NCBI RefSeq assembly: GCF_024448165.1
Contig: NZ_JAMOLN010000017.1
Location: 1 to 64,000 of the forward strand
Source: Streptomyces longispororuber
Lineage (GTDB): Bacteria; Actinomycetota; Actinomycetes; Streptomycetales; Streptomycetaceae
Length of the DNA: 64,000 nucleotides
Direction: 5' to 3'
Of the stretch, positions 43,000-51,929 are shown piece by piece. The translations under genes were made by a program, and so were the position numbers. How positions within the stretch are numbered: the stretch's first letter is position 1; each line of letters starts with the position of its first letter. The notes below the pieces were generated by a model that had not been told where the DNA came from, made no database searches, and worked only from the letters and a program-made list of their open reading frames with translations.

Positions 43000-43356
43000 T
43001 CAGTTGCTTGCGCTCGCCGCGAACATCGGGCAACCGCCGCTGTTGATGTCGCTCGCGGTGAGGGCGGCACCCCAGCGGTCGTACGAGGAGGCCGCGGGGT
43101 CGGCGATGGCGGTGCCACCGGGCAGGTCGCACGTGTCCTTCTGCCCGGACGCAGTGGCGTTGCCGACGGCGGACGTGACGTGTCCGCAGCCCTCCCCGTG
43201 GAAATCCGCCTTGTGGTGCGTGACGGAGGCGGCCGCGCCGACCGTGCGCGCCGACGCGGCGAGGAAGCCGCGGGCCAGGGGCGCCGCCGCGGCGCTCGCT
43301 GTGGCGGCGCGGCGGCGTATCGGAGGCGGGGCGGGAAGACGTCCGTGCTTGGCCAT
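43000..43356 (-). CDS. Small secreted protein of unknown function
   Basis: A 118-aa protein that opens with a basic segment and an Ala-rich hydrophobic stretch (ATASAAAAPLARGFLAASA), which looks like a signal peptide. The mature part is His/Gly/Thr-rich (VTHHKADFHGEGCGHVTSAV) with three Cys (GCGH, TCDL, GCPM). AGCAGGAG lies 9-10 bases before the ATG, which makes the gene credible. I do not recognise the family. Confidence 0.6.
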   Translation of the reverse strand: MAKHGRLPAPPPIRRRAATASAAAAPLARGFLAASARTVGAAASVTHHKADFHGEGCGHVTSAVGNATASGQKDTCDLPGGTAIADPAASSYDRWGAALTASDINSGGCPMFAASASN

Positions 43357-43802
43357 GCGTTGAGCTCCTGCTGGGGACAGGGACATCCGGCGGACATCCC
43401 GCGTCAATGCGGTGCCGTTCCGTAGGCGTTTGCCTGAATTCATTCCAGGCGTGACCCACCGTTCGGCAAACAGGAGACTCGCAAAGGCGCCCAAGGGTTG
43501 CACGAGAAAGCAGGGAAGCAGGGAAGCGGGCGAGGGAAGTCGTAAGCGGGGACAGGCCACTGGAACGGTGCCCTGAAGGGATCGCCGTCGGCGCCAGCCG
43601 CGCCAACTACTCGGCCTGCTCGGCCACGCACTGCCGCCACGGCGTGAACATCCGAGTCGTCCTCCTGCTGCACACATCTTGGTCATTGCCTGGTCCATCA
43701 CTGTTCATGACGGAACGCGCAACTCCACCCATGGACTCCAGGTCTAACGCCGTGACCACACAAGAACCACCAAAACCAGGCATACCAAAGGACTCTTCAC
43801 GC
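43357..43802. other. 446-bp stretch without a gene
   Basis: This should contain the promoters of the divergent small secreted protein and the RTX-like protein. I see no clear operator, repeat or remnant gene; open frames here have no protein-like pattern. Confidence 0.5.
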
Positions 43803-44615
43803 ATGCGTGTCTACAGCACTCTCGCCGCCACTGCCGTCCTCGCCCTCGGCGCCGTGGGTTTAGCGGCACCGGCCGTCCAAGCGGCCGCCGCGGTTCCCGC
43901 CACCGTCGTCCACGACGGCGGCGAGCTCTGGTACAAGGCCGCACCCGGCCAGCTGAACAGTCTGACCGTCGACGAAGAGATCGAGGAGCGTGGTGAGTTC
44001 GAGGCGTACTACGTCCTCACCTTCCACGACCGCTACGACATCGATGTCGACGCGAGCGCGGCGGACACGGACGAGTGCACGTACCCCGTGCAGAGCGACC
44101 GCACCGTCGTGCGTTGCGCCGTCCTGATCCCGCAGAACTCGGATGATTCCGACAGCTATGACATCGACCTCGGTGACCAGGACGACACGGCTGCGCTTGA
44201 GCCGGACAGTCGTGCGTGGGCCGGGGTACATGGCGGCGAGGGCGATGACGTGATCACGGCGTCCGCATCGGCAATGCTGTACGGCGATGGCGGAGACGAC
44301 GAACTGGACGGCGGGGGCGGCCCGTTCGGCTTCGGCTCCTACGGCGGTCCGGGCGACGACACGCTCACTCACTGTGGCCAGGACTGCTTCGGTGAGGACG
44401 GGAACGATTCCTTGACCGGCACCGCCGAAGGAAACAACCTGCATGGTGACGGCGGCGACGACATCTTGCACGGCCGGGGCGGCGCCGACACCCTCTACGG
44501 CGGTGCGGGCAGGGACAAACTCTATGGCGAAGCCGGCGACGACGTCCTGTGGGGCGGCGCGGGCGCAGACCTTCTCTCGGGCGGTGCCGGCAAGAACGAG
44601 CTGCACCAGGACTGA
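43803..44615 (+). CDS. Secreted calcium-binding RTX-like repeat protein
   Basis: A 270-aa secreted protein: signal peptide ending near AVQAAAA (about 29), an acidic beta domain (30-145) with DYDIDLG-type strands, and a C-terminal block of glycine/aspartate nonapeptides (GGEGDDVIT, YGDGGDDEL, GGPGDDTLT, GEDGNDSLT, GDGGDDILH, GRGGADTLY, GGAGRDKLY, GEAGDDVLW, GGAGADLLS). Such repeats fold into calcium-bound parallel beta rolls. No enzymatic domain or toxin hydrophobic region is present. AAAGGA precedes the ATG. The role is unknown. Confidence 0.88.
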   Translation: MRVYSTLAATAVLALGAVGLAAPAVQAAAAVPATVVHDGGELWYKAAPGQLNSLTVDEEIEERGEFEAYYVLTFHDRYDIDVDASAADTDECTYPVQSDRTVVRCAVLIPQNSDDSDSYDIDLGDQDDTAALEPDSRAWAGVHGGEGDDVITASASAMLYGDGGDDELDGGGGPFGFGSYGGPGDDTLTHCGQDCFGEDGNDSLTGTAEGNNLHGDGGDDILHGRGGADTLYGGAGRDKLYGEAGDDVLWGGAGADLLSGGAGKNELHQD

Positions 44616-44829
44616 CGGGGAGCCCCGCGGTTGACGGTTCGCCAAGCGCGGGGACGCGTCGAAGGCCGAGCGAGCCGTTCGGATGTGAGGATCCGTCAGG
44701 CGCGAGCGGCCATGTCGCACCGTGTTCTGAGGTATCCCTGCGGATCCGATGGTGCCGGGACAAAAGCTGTCGGGGGCGCCGCCCCGCCTGATCGAGCGGT
44801 GTCTCGGCGTCTCGGCGCCTTCGGCGGCG

Positions 44830-45209
44830 CGGCTCAATGGTGCGATCTGTATTCCGTCGCGGACAACTCCTCCGGCGTCGTGCTGCCAGGGATCCATCCG
44901 ACGCACCGTGACGTCGTGGGTGTCCCAGAGAGCCGAGAACTCCTCGCTACGGCGGAGCAGTACCGCGACCATCTTCGTGACCTCCACGTCCCGGCCGCGC
45001 CCGGCGGCCGGGGCCTGGAGGTCGGCCACGAACACCCGGGAGTGGTGCGGGTGGTCCTCGGGAGGGCAGATCTCGCGCGCCCGCGGATCGGTGAACCAGC
45101 GGTATACGAAGCTCGCCGTCGGGCCGCGGTGTGTCGGGGACTTGCCGAGCAGGGTGAGAGCCAGGGAGTTCTCCACCAGGGTTTCGTGCAGGTCGGTGGT
45201 GACGCCCAC
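44830..45209 (-). pseudogene. Truncated XRE/MmyB regulator (ligand domain only)
   Basis: The frame reads LHETLVENSLALTLLG, THRGPTASFVYRWFTDPRAR, EDHPHHSRVFVADLQA and RRSEEFSALWDTHDVTVRRM, an unmistakable C-terminal MmyB ligand-binding domain. The N-terminal HTH is missing, there is no credible start, and after about residue 105 the frame runs on into unrelated sequence antisense to the RTX gene. It is a remnant, next to the WYL regulator. Confidence 0.8.
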
Positions 45210-45252
45210 TCATGGGTCCTTCCCGGTGACCCTGGTTCCTCGCTGCTCGCTG

Positions 45253-46242
45253 TCAGGCTCGGCGGGCGTAGGACGTGAGGCGATCGGCGAGCGCGATGAC
45301 GAGGTCGCGGAGTTCATCGGGGCGCTCGATGACGAACGGGCGGTCGAGCGAGGCGAGTACCCGCGGCAACCAGTCGAGCTGCTGCGCCCGTAGCTCGACG
45401 CGCAGCCAGTGCTCGGCTGCCGGGTCCCGGCCGTCTGAGGGCTCGTGCTCCTCCAGGCGCGCGACACTGGCGGGAAGGTGGGCGCGGATCTGCTCCACTG
45501 TCCCGTGGATCCGCAAGGTCACCTCATGCTGGTACTCGGCCGTGGCGAACCCTGACAACACGCGCTGTGCCGGCGCGGGATCCACGGGCGCCTCGAACGA
45601 GCCGGGCAGCGTCCGCGCGTCTGCGATGCGATCGAGCCGGAAGGTCCGGTCCTCGCCGATCCGGGCGTCCTTCCCCGTGACGTACCACCGGCCCCCATGG
45701 GCGACGATCCCGTACGCGTGCAGCGTGCGTTCGCTGCACCGTCCGTCACGGTCGGTGTAGCGGATCGAGACCGGTCGGCGGTGGCGCACCGCATCGGCGA
45801 GGGTGAGCAGGAGCCCGGAGTCCGCGTGGTCCAACTCGCCGGGCTGATCTGTGAAGGCGAGAGTCTCCAGAAGCGAGTCGAGCCGGCGGGCGATGTGCTG
45901 GGGCAGCACCCGCCGGATCTTCGCCGACGCCGTCTCGTTCGCCGTGAGCTCCGCCGCCGTCAGCCCTGCCCGGCGACCGGCGACCAGGCCGAGCAGCACG
46001 GCCAGCGCCTCGTCGTCGCTCAGCATGAGCGGAGGCAAGCGGTACCCGGGGGCGAGCCGGTACCCGCCGTAACGGCCGCGCACCGATTCCACGGGCACGT
46101 CCAGGTCGATCAGCTGGCCCACGTACCGCCGCACGGTGCGCCCTTCGACGCCGAGCCGGTCGGCGAGTTCGGCCACCGTGCGGGTGCCGCCCGACTGAAG
46201 CAGTTCCAGGAGTGTCAGCACGCGGCCAGTGGGTCGGGACAT
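45253..46242 (-). CDS. WYL-domain (YafY-type) transcriptional regulator
   Basis: A 329-aa regulator: N-terminal DeoR-like HTH (LLELLQSGGTRTVAELADRL, GVEGRTVRRYVGQLIDL), GGYRLAPGYRLPPLMLSDDE, then the WYL domain (PVSIRYTDRDG, HAYGIVAHGGRWYVTGKDAR, TFRLDRIADAR) and a C-terminal effector region. The ATG follows the -10-like TAGGTT by seven bases, so the message may be leaderless. Divergent from a VOC-family gene, a common pairing, with an inverted repeat between them. Confidence 0.9.
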   Translation of the reverse strand: MSRPTGRVLTLLELLQSGGTRTVAELADRLGVEGRTVRRYVGQLIDLDVPVESVRGRYGGYRLAPGYRLPPLMLSDDEALAVLLGLVAGRRAGLTAAELTANETASAKIRRVLPQHIARRLDSLLETLAFTDQPGELDHADSGLLLTLADAVRHRRPVSIRYTDRDGRCSERTLHAYGIVAHGGRWYVTGKDARIGEDRTFRLDRIADARTLPGSFEAPVDPAPAQRVLSGFATAEYQHEVTLRIHGTVEQIRAHLPASVARLEEHEPSDGRDPAAEHWLRVELRAQQLDWLPRVLASLDRPFVIERPDELRDLVIALADRLTSYARRA

Positions 46243-46265
46243 GTGGACAAACCTAACGCGGATAC

Positions 46266-46282
46266 AGGACCGATTCTGTCCT
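46266..46282. promoter_or_regulatory. Inverted repeat AGGAC-N7-GTCCT between WYL and VOC genes
   Basis: Perfect 5-bp arms, in the 94-bp divergent intergenic space; a candidate WYL-regulator operator. It lies upstream of the TAGGTT element of the regulator gene. Confidence 0.45.
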
Positions 46283-46336
46283 CTATTTCTCCTAGCCTGC
46301 GACGTGCACGCCTTCAGCACGACCAAGGAGATTCCC

Positions 46337-46735
46337 ATGGACTTCGTCTCGATCCGCATCATCACCAGCGACGTAGCGCGCCTTGTCGACTTCTACGAGC
46401 GAGCCACTGGAGCGCGGGCGACGTGGGCCACCGAGGACTTCGCCGAGCTCAAGACCGCGGGGGCCACCCTCGCGATCGCCGGCACCCGTACGGTCCCGCT
46501 GTTCGCTCCGGGCTCTGCCCGCGCGGCGGACAACCACAGCGTGATCACCGAGTTCCTCGTCGACGACGTGGACCGCGTGCACCAGAACCTGACGGGCTTC
46601 GTCACGGACTTCGTCAACGAGCCCACCACGATGCCCTGGGGCAACCGGTCTCTGCTGTTCCGTGACCCCGACGGCAATCTCGTCAACTTCTTCACCCCCG
46701 TCACCCCGGCGGCCATCGAAAAGTTCGCACGCTGA
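46337..46735 (+). CDS. VOC family (glyoxalase-like) protein
   Basis: A 132-aa vicinal-oxygen-chelate protein with two beta-alpha-beta-beta-beta units: VSIRIITSDVARLVDFYERA, ATGARATWA, FLVDDVDRVHQN and SLLFRDPDGNLVNFFTPV. Acts as a lyase, dioxygenase or resistance protein; the substrate is not predictable. AAGGAG precedes the ATG. Regulated by the divergent WYL protein by inference. Confidence 0.9.
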   Translation: MDFVSIRIITSDVARLVDFYERATGARATWATEDFAELKTAGATLAIAGTRTVPLFAPGSARAADNHSVITEFLVDDVDRVHQNLTGFVTDFVNEPTTMPWGNRSLLFRDPDGNLVNFFTPVTPAAIEKFAR

Positions 46736-46839
46736 TGCCACGCAGAGCCGCATGGTCTGCGACCGCATGGTCGCGGAGCCCGTGCCTTCTGGCCGAGGCA
46801 GCCGTGTGATGCCCTGGCGTCGACCCGGCCGGCACGCAA

Positions 46840-47310
46840 CCACAGTCCCGGCTCCCGTGCTCCGTCGCCACGTGCACGGCGTTTCCCGCGACGGTTTCCA
46901 GCGGATCGGTTCCGGCGTCCTCCTGGTCCGCGTAGCCGCCGATCTGCAGATGCCCGCTTCTGTCCGCGACACCGCTCCGGAGAGCGCCCAGGTCGCCGTC
47001 GTGCGGGACCCCGGGAAGTGCGTGGTAGGGCAGGTCAGGTTCGGTTCTGACTCTCAACTCTCCCTGCGGGAAGCATTCGACGTACCACCGGTGTGCCGGC
47101 CGGGACGTGGACGGCCTGGCCGCGGTTCTCGCAGTCGTACGTCTCCCAAGGCGAGGCGAAGAGCAGCAAGAGTCCTTCGGGCGGCAGGGGGAGGTCCGTC
47201 GAGCCCTTCGGCAACGCGGCGAGGTCGACGGATCCGACGTAAGGGTGCTCGGGGTCCGGGACCTCGGCGGGCAGCAGCGGGAGCCGGCAGCTGTCCGAGC
47301 CGTGCCGTCC
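46840..47310 (-). pseudogene. Frameshifted DUF1963 (YwqG-like) remnant
   Basis: One frame reads RLPLLPAEVPDPEHPYVGSV, DLAALPKGSTDLPLPPEGLL and VHVPAGTPVVRRMLPAG, the DUF1963 pattern. Near 47050 the frame shifts to RVRTEPDLPYHALPGVPHDG and HLQIGGYADQEDAGTDPL. Neither the start nor the last 60 residues of the family is found. It is a decayed gene. Confidence 0.7.
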
Positions 47311-47679
47311 CTCGCGTTTGTGTCGGGGTGATCCAGGGCTGAACTGACGCGTCAGGCCCCGAAGTTGAGGATGTTTCCAGCCATCTGGAGAGGGGTTGAG
47401 CTCTCGGCCGGAATCTTGCATTCCAATGGGATTGAGGCAGAGGACCTGGGAAAACGTCATCGCCCCATGTGATCGGTGCTCGTGAACGAGCCCGTTTTAC
47501 CTGCCCGAAACCTTTCCGTCGGGGGTGGATTCCAGACAACATCATTTCGGACTCCTGACATGTACGCGCCCGTGGTGTCACCCTCTCTCCACCGCAGCTG
47601 CGGTCACCGCTTTGATCCCCCCAAGGCCGGGCGGGCCGATCGTCTGCCCTGTCTGGATTCCCCACACCGAGGAGTTCGA
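47311..47679. other. Non-coding stretch upstream of the M4 metalloprotease
   Basis: 369 bp between the DUF1963 remnant and the protease GTG. It should contain the protease promoter. No clear repeat or gene fragment was seen. Confidence 0.5.
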
Positions 47680-49323
47680 GTGAGCCACATCTACGCGCGT
47701 CGCCACGGCAGAGTTCTGGCGATCGCCACCGCCGTCGCCGCCACAGGAGCCCTGCTCGCCACAGGAGCAACCACCAGCGCCACAGCCGCGAGCAGGGCTT
47801 CGCAGGCCGCCCCGACCGTGCTGTCCGCCGCGGCCCGCGCGTCCTTGGTCCACGAGGCGCAGGCGGACGCCGCGCAGACCGCCCGGGAGATAGGCCTCGG
47901 CGCCAAGGAGGAGCTGGTCGTCAAGGACGTCGTCAAGGACGTCGACGGCACCGTCCACACGCGCTACGAGCGCACCTATGCGGGCCTTCCCGTGCTGGGC
48001 GGCGACCTTGTCGTCCACACCGCCAAGTCGGGTGAGGCGCAGGGGGTCACCAAGGCGAACAAGGCCACGATCAAGGTGGCGTCCCTCACGCCGGAGGTCG
48101 CCGGCGGGCAGGCCGAGAAGCAGGCCGTCTCCGCCGCCAAGGCGCTCGGTTCGGACAAGTCCGAGGCGGACGGCGCACGCAAGGTGATCTGGGCCGGCTC
48201 GGGCACGCCCGTCCTCGCCTACGAGACGGTCGTCGGTGGCTTCCAGGACGACGGCACCCCGAACCAGCTGCACGTCATCACCGACGCGACGACGGGCGAG
48301 AAGCTCTTCGAGTACCAGGGCATCGAGAACGCCACGGGCACCGGCAAGACCCTCTACTCCGGCAGCGTCAGCCTCGGTGTCACCCTGTCCGGCTCGACGT
48401 ACCAGCTCTACGACACCACGCGCGGCGGCCACAAGACGTACAACCTGGCCCGCAAGACCTCCGGCACCGGCACCCTGGTCACCAACTCGACCAGCACCTT
48501 CGGAACCGGCACCGCGTCCAGCTCCTCGTCCGACCAGACCGCGGCCGCCGATGCCGCCTACGGCGCCCAGGAGACCTGGGACTTCTACAAGAGCACCTTC
48601 GCTCGCAACGGCATCAAGAACAACGGGACGGCGGCCTACTCCCGCGTCCACTACGGCAACGCGTACGTGAACGCGTTCTGGGACGACAGCTGCTTCTGCA
48701 TGACCTACGGCGACGGCAGCGGCAACACCGACCCGCTGACCTCCCTCGACGTGGCGGGCCACGAGATGAGCCACGGCGTCACCTCCAACACCGCCGGCCT
48801 GAACTACTCGGGTGAGTCGGGCGGCCTGAACGAGGCCACCTCCGACATCTTCGGCACGGGAGTCGAGTTCTACGCGAACAACGCCTCCGACGCCGGTGAC
48901 TACCTCATCGGCGAGAAGATCGACATCAACGGCGACGGCACGCCGCTGCGCTACATGGACAAGCCCAGCAAGGACGGCGCCTCCGCCGACTCCTGGTCCT
49001 CCACCGTCGGCAACAAGGACGTGCACTACTCGTCCGGTGTCGCGAACCACTTCTTCTACCTGCTCTCCGAGGGCAGCGGCTCGAAGACGATCAACGGCGT
49101 GACCTACAACTCGCCGACGTCCAACGGCTCCACGGTCACCGGCATCGGCCGCGCCAAGGCGCTGCAGATCTGGTACAAGGCGCTGACGACGTACTTCACG
49201 TCCACCACGAACTACAAGTCGGCCCGCACCGGCACCCTGAGCGCGGCATCCGCCCTCTACGGATCCGGAAGCACCGAGTACGCCGCGGTCGCGGCGGCCT
49301 GGGCCGCGGTCAACGTCAGCTGA
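47680..49323 (+). CDS. Secreted M4 metalloprotease (thermolysin-like)
   Basis: A 547-aa secreted zinc endopeptidase with signal peptide (ends about ATSATAA, residue 37), a propeptide with FTP-like region (VVKDVDGTVHTRYERTYAGL, PVLGGDLVVH), and a catalytic domain with HEMSH (His361, Glu362, His365), third ligand Glu385 in GGLNEATSD, the NAFWDDSCFCMTYGDG strand and HYSSGVANHFFYLL. The Cys pair in CFC is an uncommon addition. Spacing of zinc ligands equals thermolysin. GTG start after GAGGAGTTCGA. Its terminator follows. Confidence 0.95.
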   Translation: MSHIYARRHGRVLAIATAVAATGALLATGATTSATAASRASQAAPTVLSAAARASLVHEAQADAAQTAREIGLGAKEELVVKDVVKDVDGTVHTRYERTYAGLPVLGGDLVVHTAKSGEAQGVTKANKATIKVASLTPEVAGGQAEKQAVSAAKALGSDKSEADGARKVIWAGSGTPVLAYETVVGGFQDDGTPNQLHVITDATTGEKLFEYQGIENATGTGKTLYSGSVSLGVTLSGSTYQLYDTTRGGHKTYNLARKTSGTGTLVTNSTSTFGTGTASSSSSDQTAAADAAYGAQETWDFYKSTFARNGIKNNGTAAYSRVHYGNAYVNAFWDDSCFCMTYGDGSGNTDPLTSLDVAGHEMSHGVTSNTAGLNYSGESGGLNEATSDIFGTGVEFYANNASDAGDYLIGEKIDINGDGTPLRYMDKPSKDGASADSWSSTVGNKDVHYSSGVANHFFYLLSEGSGSKTINGVTYNSPTSNGSTVTGIGRAKALQIWYKALTTYFTSTTNYKSARTGTLSAASALYGSGSTEYAAVAAAWAAVNVS

Positions 49324-49345
49324 ACCCATGAGAGTTGACTAGACG

Positions 49346-49377
49346 GCGGTGTCCGGCGCGACGGCGCCGGGCACCGC
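49346..49377 (+). terminator. Terminator after the M4 protease
   Basis: GCGGTGTCCGGCGC (49346-49359) pairs with GCGCCGGGCACCGC (49364-49377) except for one T-G wobble, with a 4-nt loop, 22 bp past the stop. Confidence 0.75.
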
Positions 49378-49619
49378 TGCCGTGCCGGCGCCCGCCGAAC
49401 GGACCTGCTCCGGACCGGCAGGCGTTGGGCGGCGCCCTGTTTGTGCTGCGCACGTCGTCACGGGCTCCGGGGCTTCCTGCAGCCCCGTCGCTTCGCCGCC
49501 GAGTACCGCCGCGTGTACGGCCGTCCCCCGCGACGGGCCGTCCACCAGAAGCCTTGACTCTTGGTCTCGGGGCTCACGGCGCTGATCGTGCACGGTGAGG
49601 GCTAAGGCCACGGTGCTTG

Positions 49620-49988
49620 TCAGGCCGGAGGCGGGGGAGCGGTGAGGCAGTAGGCGACCACCTCGTCGCGCGGTGTGGTGAGGCCTGCGGCGAACTCCTT
49701 CTCTTACGCGGGGTCGCCGATCGCCGCCCGGATCGTACGCTCCAACGCGGCGCGTGCCGCCACCAGTTGGGGTTCACCCGCTTGTGGGCGCCGCGAACCG
49801 TGCGCCGTCCGCGAGTGACGCCCCGGCCGGCGCCGCGGCCCGCAGCGCGAGCCGGGACTTGCCGACGCCCCCACCCCAGTGAGCGTCACCAGCCGCTCTC
49901 CGGCCAACAGCGCCGCCAGAGCGGCGAGTTCACGAGTGCGGCCCACGAAGCTCGTGGTCTCGACCGGAAGTTCTGTCTCGCGAGCCAT
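49620..49988 (-). pseudogene. AfsR/LuxR-type ATPase regulator reduced to its ends
   Basis: The start (MARETELPVETTSFVGRTRE, then LVTLTGVG) with a strong AAGGAGGGGG site is the typical N-terminus of an NTPase regulator. One C is missing from the run at 49868-49872, which breaks the P-loop: the other frame reads KSRLALRAAAPAGASLADGA. A C-terminal piece follows (ALERTIRAAIGDPA, a stop at 49704, then EKEFAAGLTTPRDEVVAYCL). Most of the gene is deleted between them. Confidence 0.75.
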
Positions 49989-50221
49989 GGCACCCCCTCC
50001 TTGCTCGCCAGCAGTCTTGTCTCCGCCGAGGCCCGCAGGGACCGGATAACGGCAGGTTGACGCCGTTCGGTCACGCACGGGCATCAGGCGGCGCGCATCG
50101 GACAACACCTGCGGCGGCGAGCATTCCGACCGTGTGCGCGGTCACCAGCAGCCCTGCAGAGCATTTCGCCGTACCGGTCAGAGTGAATGCGAACGCATCG
50201 TGGGCCGCAAGCGGCACAGGC

Positions 50222-51181
50222 CTAGTGGGTTTCGATCTCGCCACTGCGCGTCGGCACGGCGTCGAGCGCGGCGAGGGTGGCGGGGTCGAAGCGGACGGCG
50301 CCCGCGGCCACGTTGGCAGCCAGGTGCCCGGCGTCGGCGGTGCCGGGGATCAGGAGGACGTTGGGCGCGTGGTGGAGGAGCCAGGCCAGGCCGGCCTGGG
50401 CGGGGGTGACGCCCGCGGAGGTGGCGGCGGCGATCACGGCGGGCTCGTCGGTCACCTTCGGCATGCCGGGGAAGGCGCTGCCGAGGGGGAAGTACGGTAC
50501 CCAGGCGATGTCCTCGGCGACACAGATGTCCAGCATCTTCTCGTCGTCGCGGGCGACGAGGCTGTACGCGTTCTGGACACAGGCCAGTCCGGCCGGGACG
50601 GCCCGGCGCAGGTCGTCGGCGTCGACATGGCTGATGCCGATCGCTGCGATCTTGCCCTCGTCGCGCAGGGCGGTCATGACGGCGAGCTGGTCGTCGAGGT
50701 CCACGACCTGGTCGCCCTCGGCGATGAGGCCGGGTGCGCGGGCGGCGCGGCGCAGGTTGACCAGGGGGAGCTGTTCGAGGCCGAGGCTCGCCAGGTTGTC
50801 GTCGACGGCGGTGCGCAGCTCTTCGGGGCGCTGGGCGAGGCGCAGCGGGTGTGGGCCGCCCGAGTTGTCGGGGGTGGCGCCGACCTTGGTGACGACGAGG
50901 ACGTCGTCCTCGGGCCGGATCGCCTCGCGGATCAGGGTGTTGGAGTAGCCGTCGCCGTAGAAGTAGGCGGTGTCGATGTGGTCGATGCCTAGTTCGACGG
51001 CGCGGCGCAGGATGCCGGCGGCGGCGGCGCGGTCCTCACCGAGGCGCGGCAGCTGCATGGCGCCGAAGCCGATGCGGGAGACGGCGCGGCCGCCGAGGCG
51101 GCCCGCTCCACCTGCGCGCAGGGCGCCGGTGGCGGTCCGGTCGGCGGAGCCGGTGGAAGCGGCGGGGGTGGAAGAGGTCAT
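50222..51181 (-). CDS. Aldo/keto reductase
   Basis: A 319-aa AKR with FGAMQLPRLGEDR, HIDTAYFYGDGYSNTLIREA (Asp, Tyr), VVTKVG (Lys) and LPLVNLRRAA, with Arg where the tetrad His is usual, and APNVLLIPGTADAGHL near the end. It is a close paralogue of the AKR at 36552, with a longer Ala/Gly/Thr-rich N-terminus. Divergent from a TetR gene with two operators between them. Confidence 0.9.
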   Translation of the reverse strand: MTSSTPAASTGSADRTATGALRAGGAGRLGGRAVSRIGFGAMQLPRLGEDRAAAAGILRRAVELGIDHIDTAYFYGDGYSNTLIREAIRPEDDVLVVTKVGATPDNSGGPHPLRLAQRPEELRTAVDDNLASLGLEQLPLVNLRRAARAPGLIAEGDQVVDLDDQLAVMTALRDEGKIAAIGISHVDADDLRRAVPAGLACVQNAYSLVARDDEKMLDICVAEDIAWVPYFPLGSAFPGMPKVTDEPAVIAAATSAGVTPAQAGLAWLLHHAPNVLLIPGTADAGHLAANVAAGAVRFDPATLAALDAVPTRSGEIETH

Positions 51182-51213
51182 GGCGATCCCGTCTCATGCG
51201 AGAATGGGGCGAA

Positions 51214-51267
51214 ACGGAGGAGCCTCCGTGTTGTGACCCGACCGTAGCACAAACGGAGGTGCCTCCG
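51214..51267. promoter_or_regulatory. Two palindromes ACGGAGG-N2-CCTCCGT between AKR and TetR genes
   Basis: ACGGAGG-AG-CCTCCGT (51214-51229, perfect) and CGGAGG-TG-CCTCCG (51254-51267) have centres about 39 bp apart. The second ends two bases before the TTG start of the TetR gene and includes its GGAGG ribosome site. Confidence 0.7.
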
Positions 51268-51269
51268 CT

Positions 51270-51881
51270 TTGCCCCCGCCCGAACGGCAGCCCGCCGACT
51301 CCACCCGCCCCGACCGGCCCATGCGCGCCGACGTGCGCCGCAATCGCGAGAAGCTGCTGGCCGCGGCCCTGGCGGCGTTCACCTCCGCCGACACCTCGGT
51401 GCCGCTGGAGACCGTCGCCCGCCAGGCAGGTGTCGGCATCGGCACCCTGTACCGGCACTTCCCGACCCGCGAGGCCCTCGTCGAGGCCGTCTACGCGGCA
51501 GAGCTCGACGCCGTCACCGACAGCGCCGAGACCTTGCTGCGGGATCTGCCCCCGGAGCGGGCCCTGCGCGCCTGGATGGACCGCTACGCGGAACTCGTCT
51601 CGGCCAAGCGCGGCATGATCGGCGGCTCCACGACGGGCTGGGCGCCCGGCCGGGGCGCGACCGTGTCGACGCGGGACCGCCTCACCGCGGCGATCGCGAC
51701 CCTCCTGGACGCGGGCGCCCGGGCCGGCACCCTGCGGGCGGACGTCGACCCCGACGACGTCATCACCCTGCTCCTCGGCGTGTTCCTGTCCACCACGTCC
51801 GGCGACCGGGCCGGCCGCACCCGGCACCTGCTCGACCTCGTCGCCGACGGTCTGCGCCCGCATCCGGACAACGGTTCCTGA
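51270..51881 (+). CDS. TetR family regulator (SbtR-like C-domain)
   Basis: A 203-aa TetR protein with HTH DTSVPLETVARQAGVGIGTL then YRHFPTREALVEAVY, and an SbtR-like C-terminal domain (LLRDLPPERALRAWMDRYAE). Two starts are possible: TTG 51270, placed ten bases after GGAGG within the operator, or ATG 51321 (MRADVRRNREKLL), the typical family opening. It likely represses the divergent AKR. Confidence 0.85.
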   Translation: MPPPERQPADSTRPDRPMRADVRRNREKLLAAALAAFTSADTSVPLETVARQAGVGIGTLYRHFPTREALVEAVYAAELDAVTDSAETLLRDLPPERALRAWMDRYAELVSAKRGMIGGSTTGWAPGRGATVSTRDRLTAAIATLLDAGARAGTLRADVDPDDVITLLLGVFLSTTSGDRAGRTRHLLDLVADGLRPHPDNGS

Positions 51882-51929
51882 CCGGGCGCCTCCGTCCGAC
51901 CGTCCGCCTCAGTGCGTGCAAGGACCAGT

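Noticed and set aside
47578..49329. 583-codon antisense frame over the M4 protease
   Set aside because: Val/Gly-rich mirror frame without domains; the plus strand has complete protease motifs.
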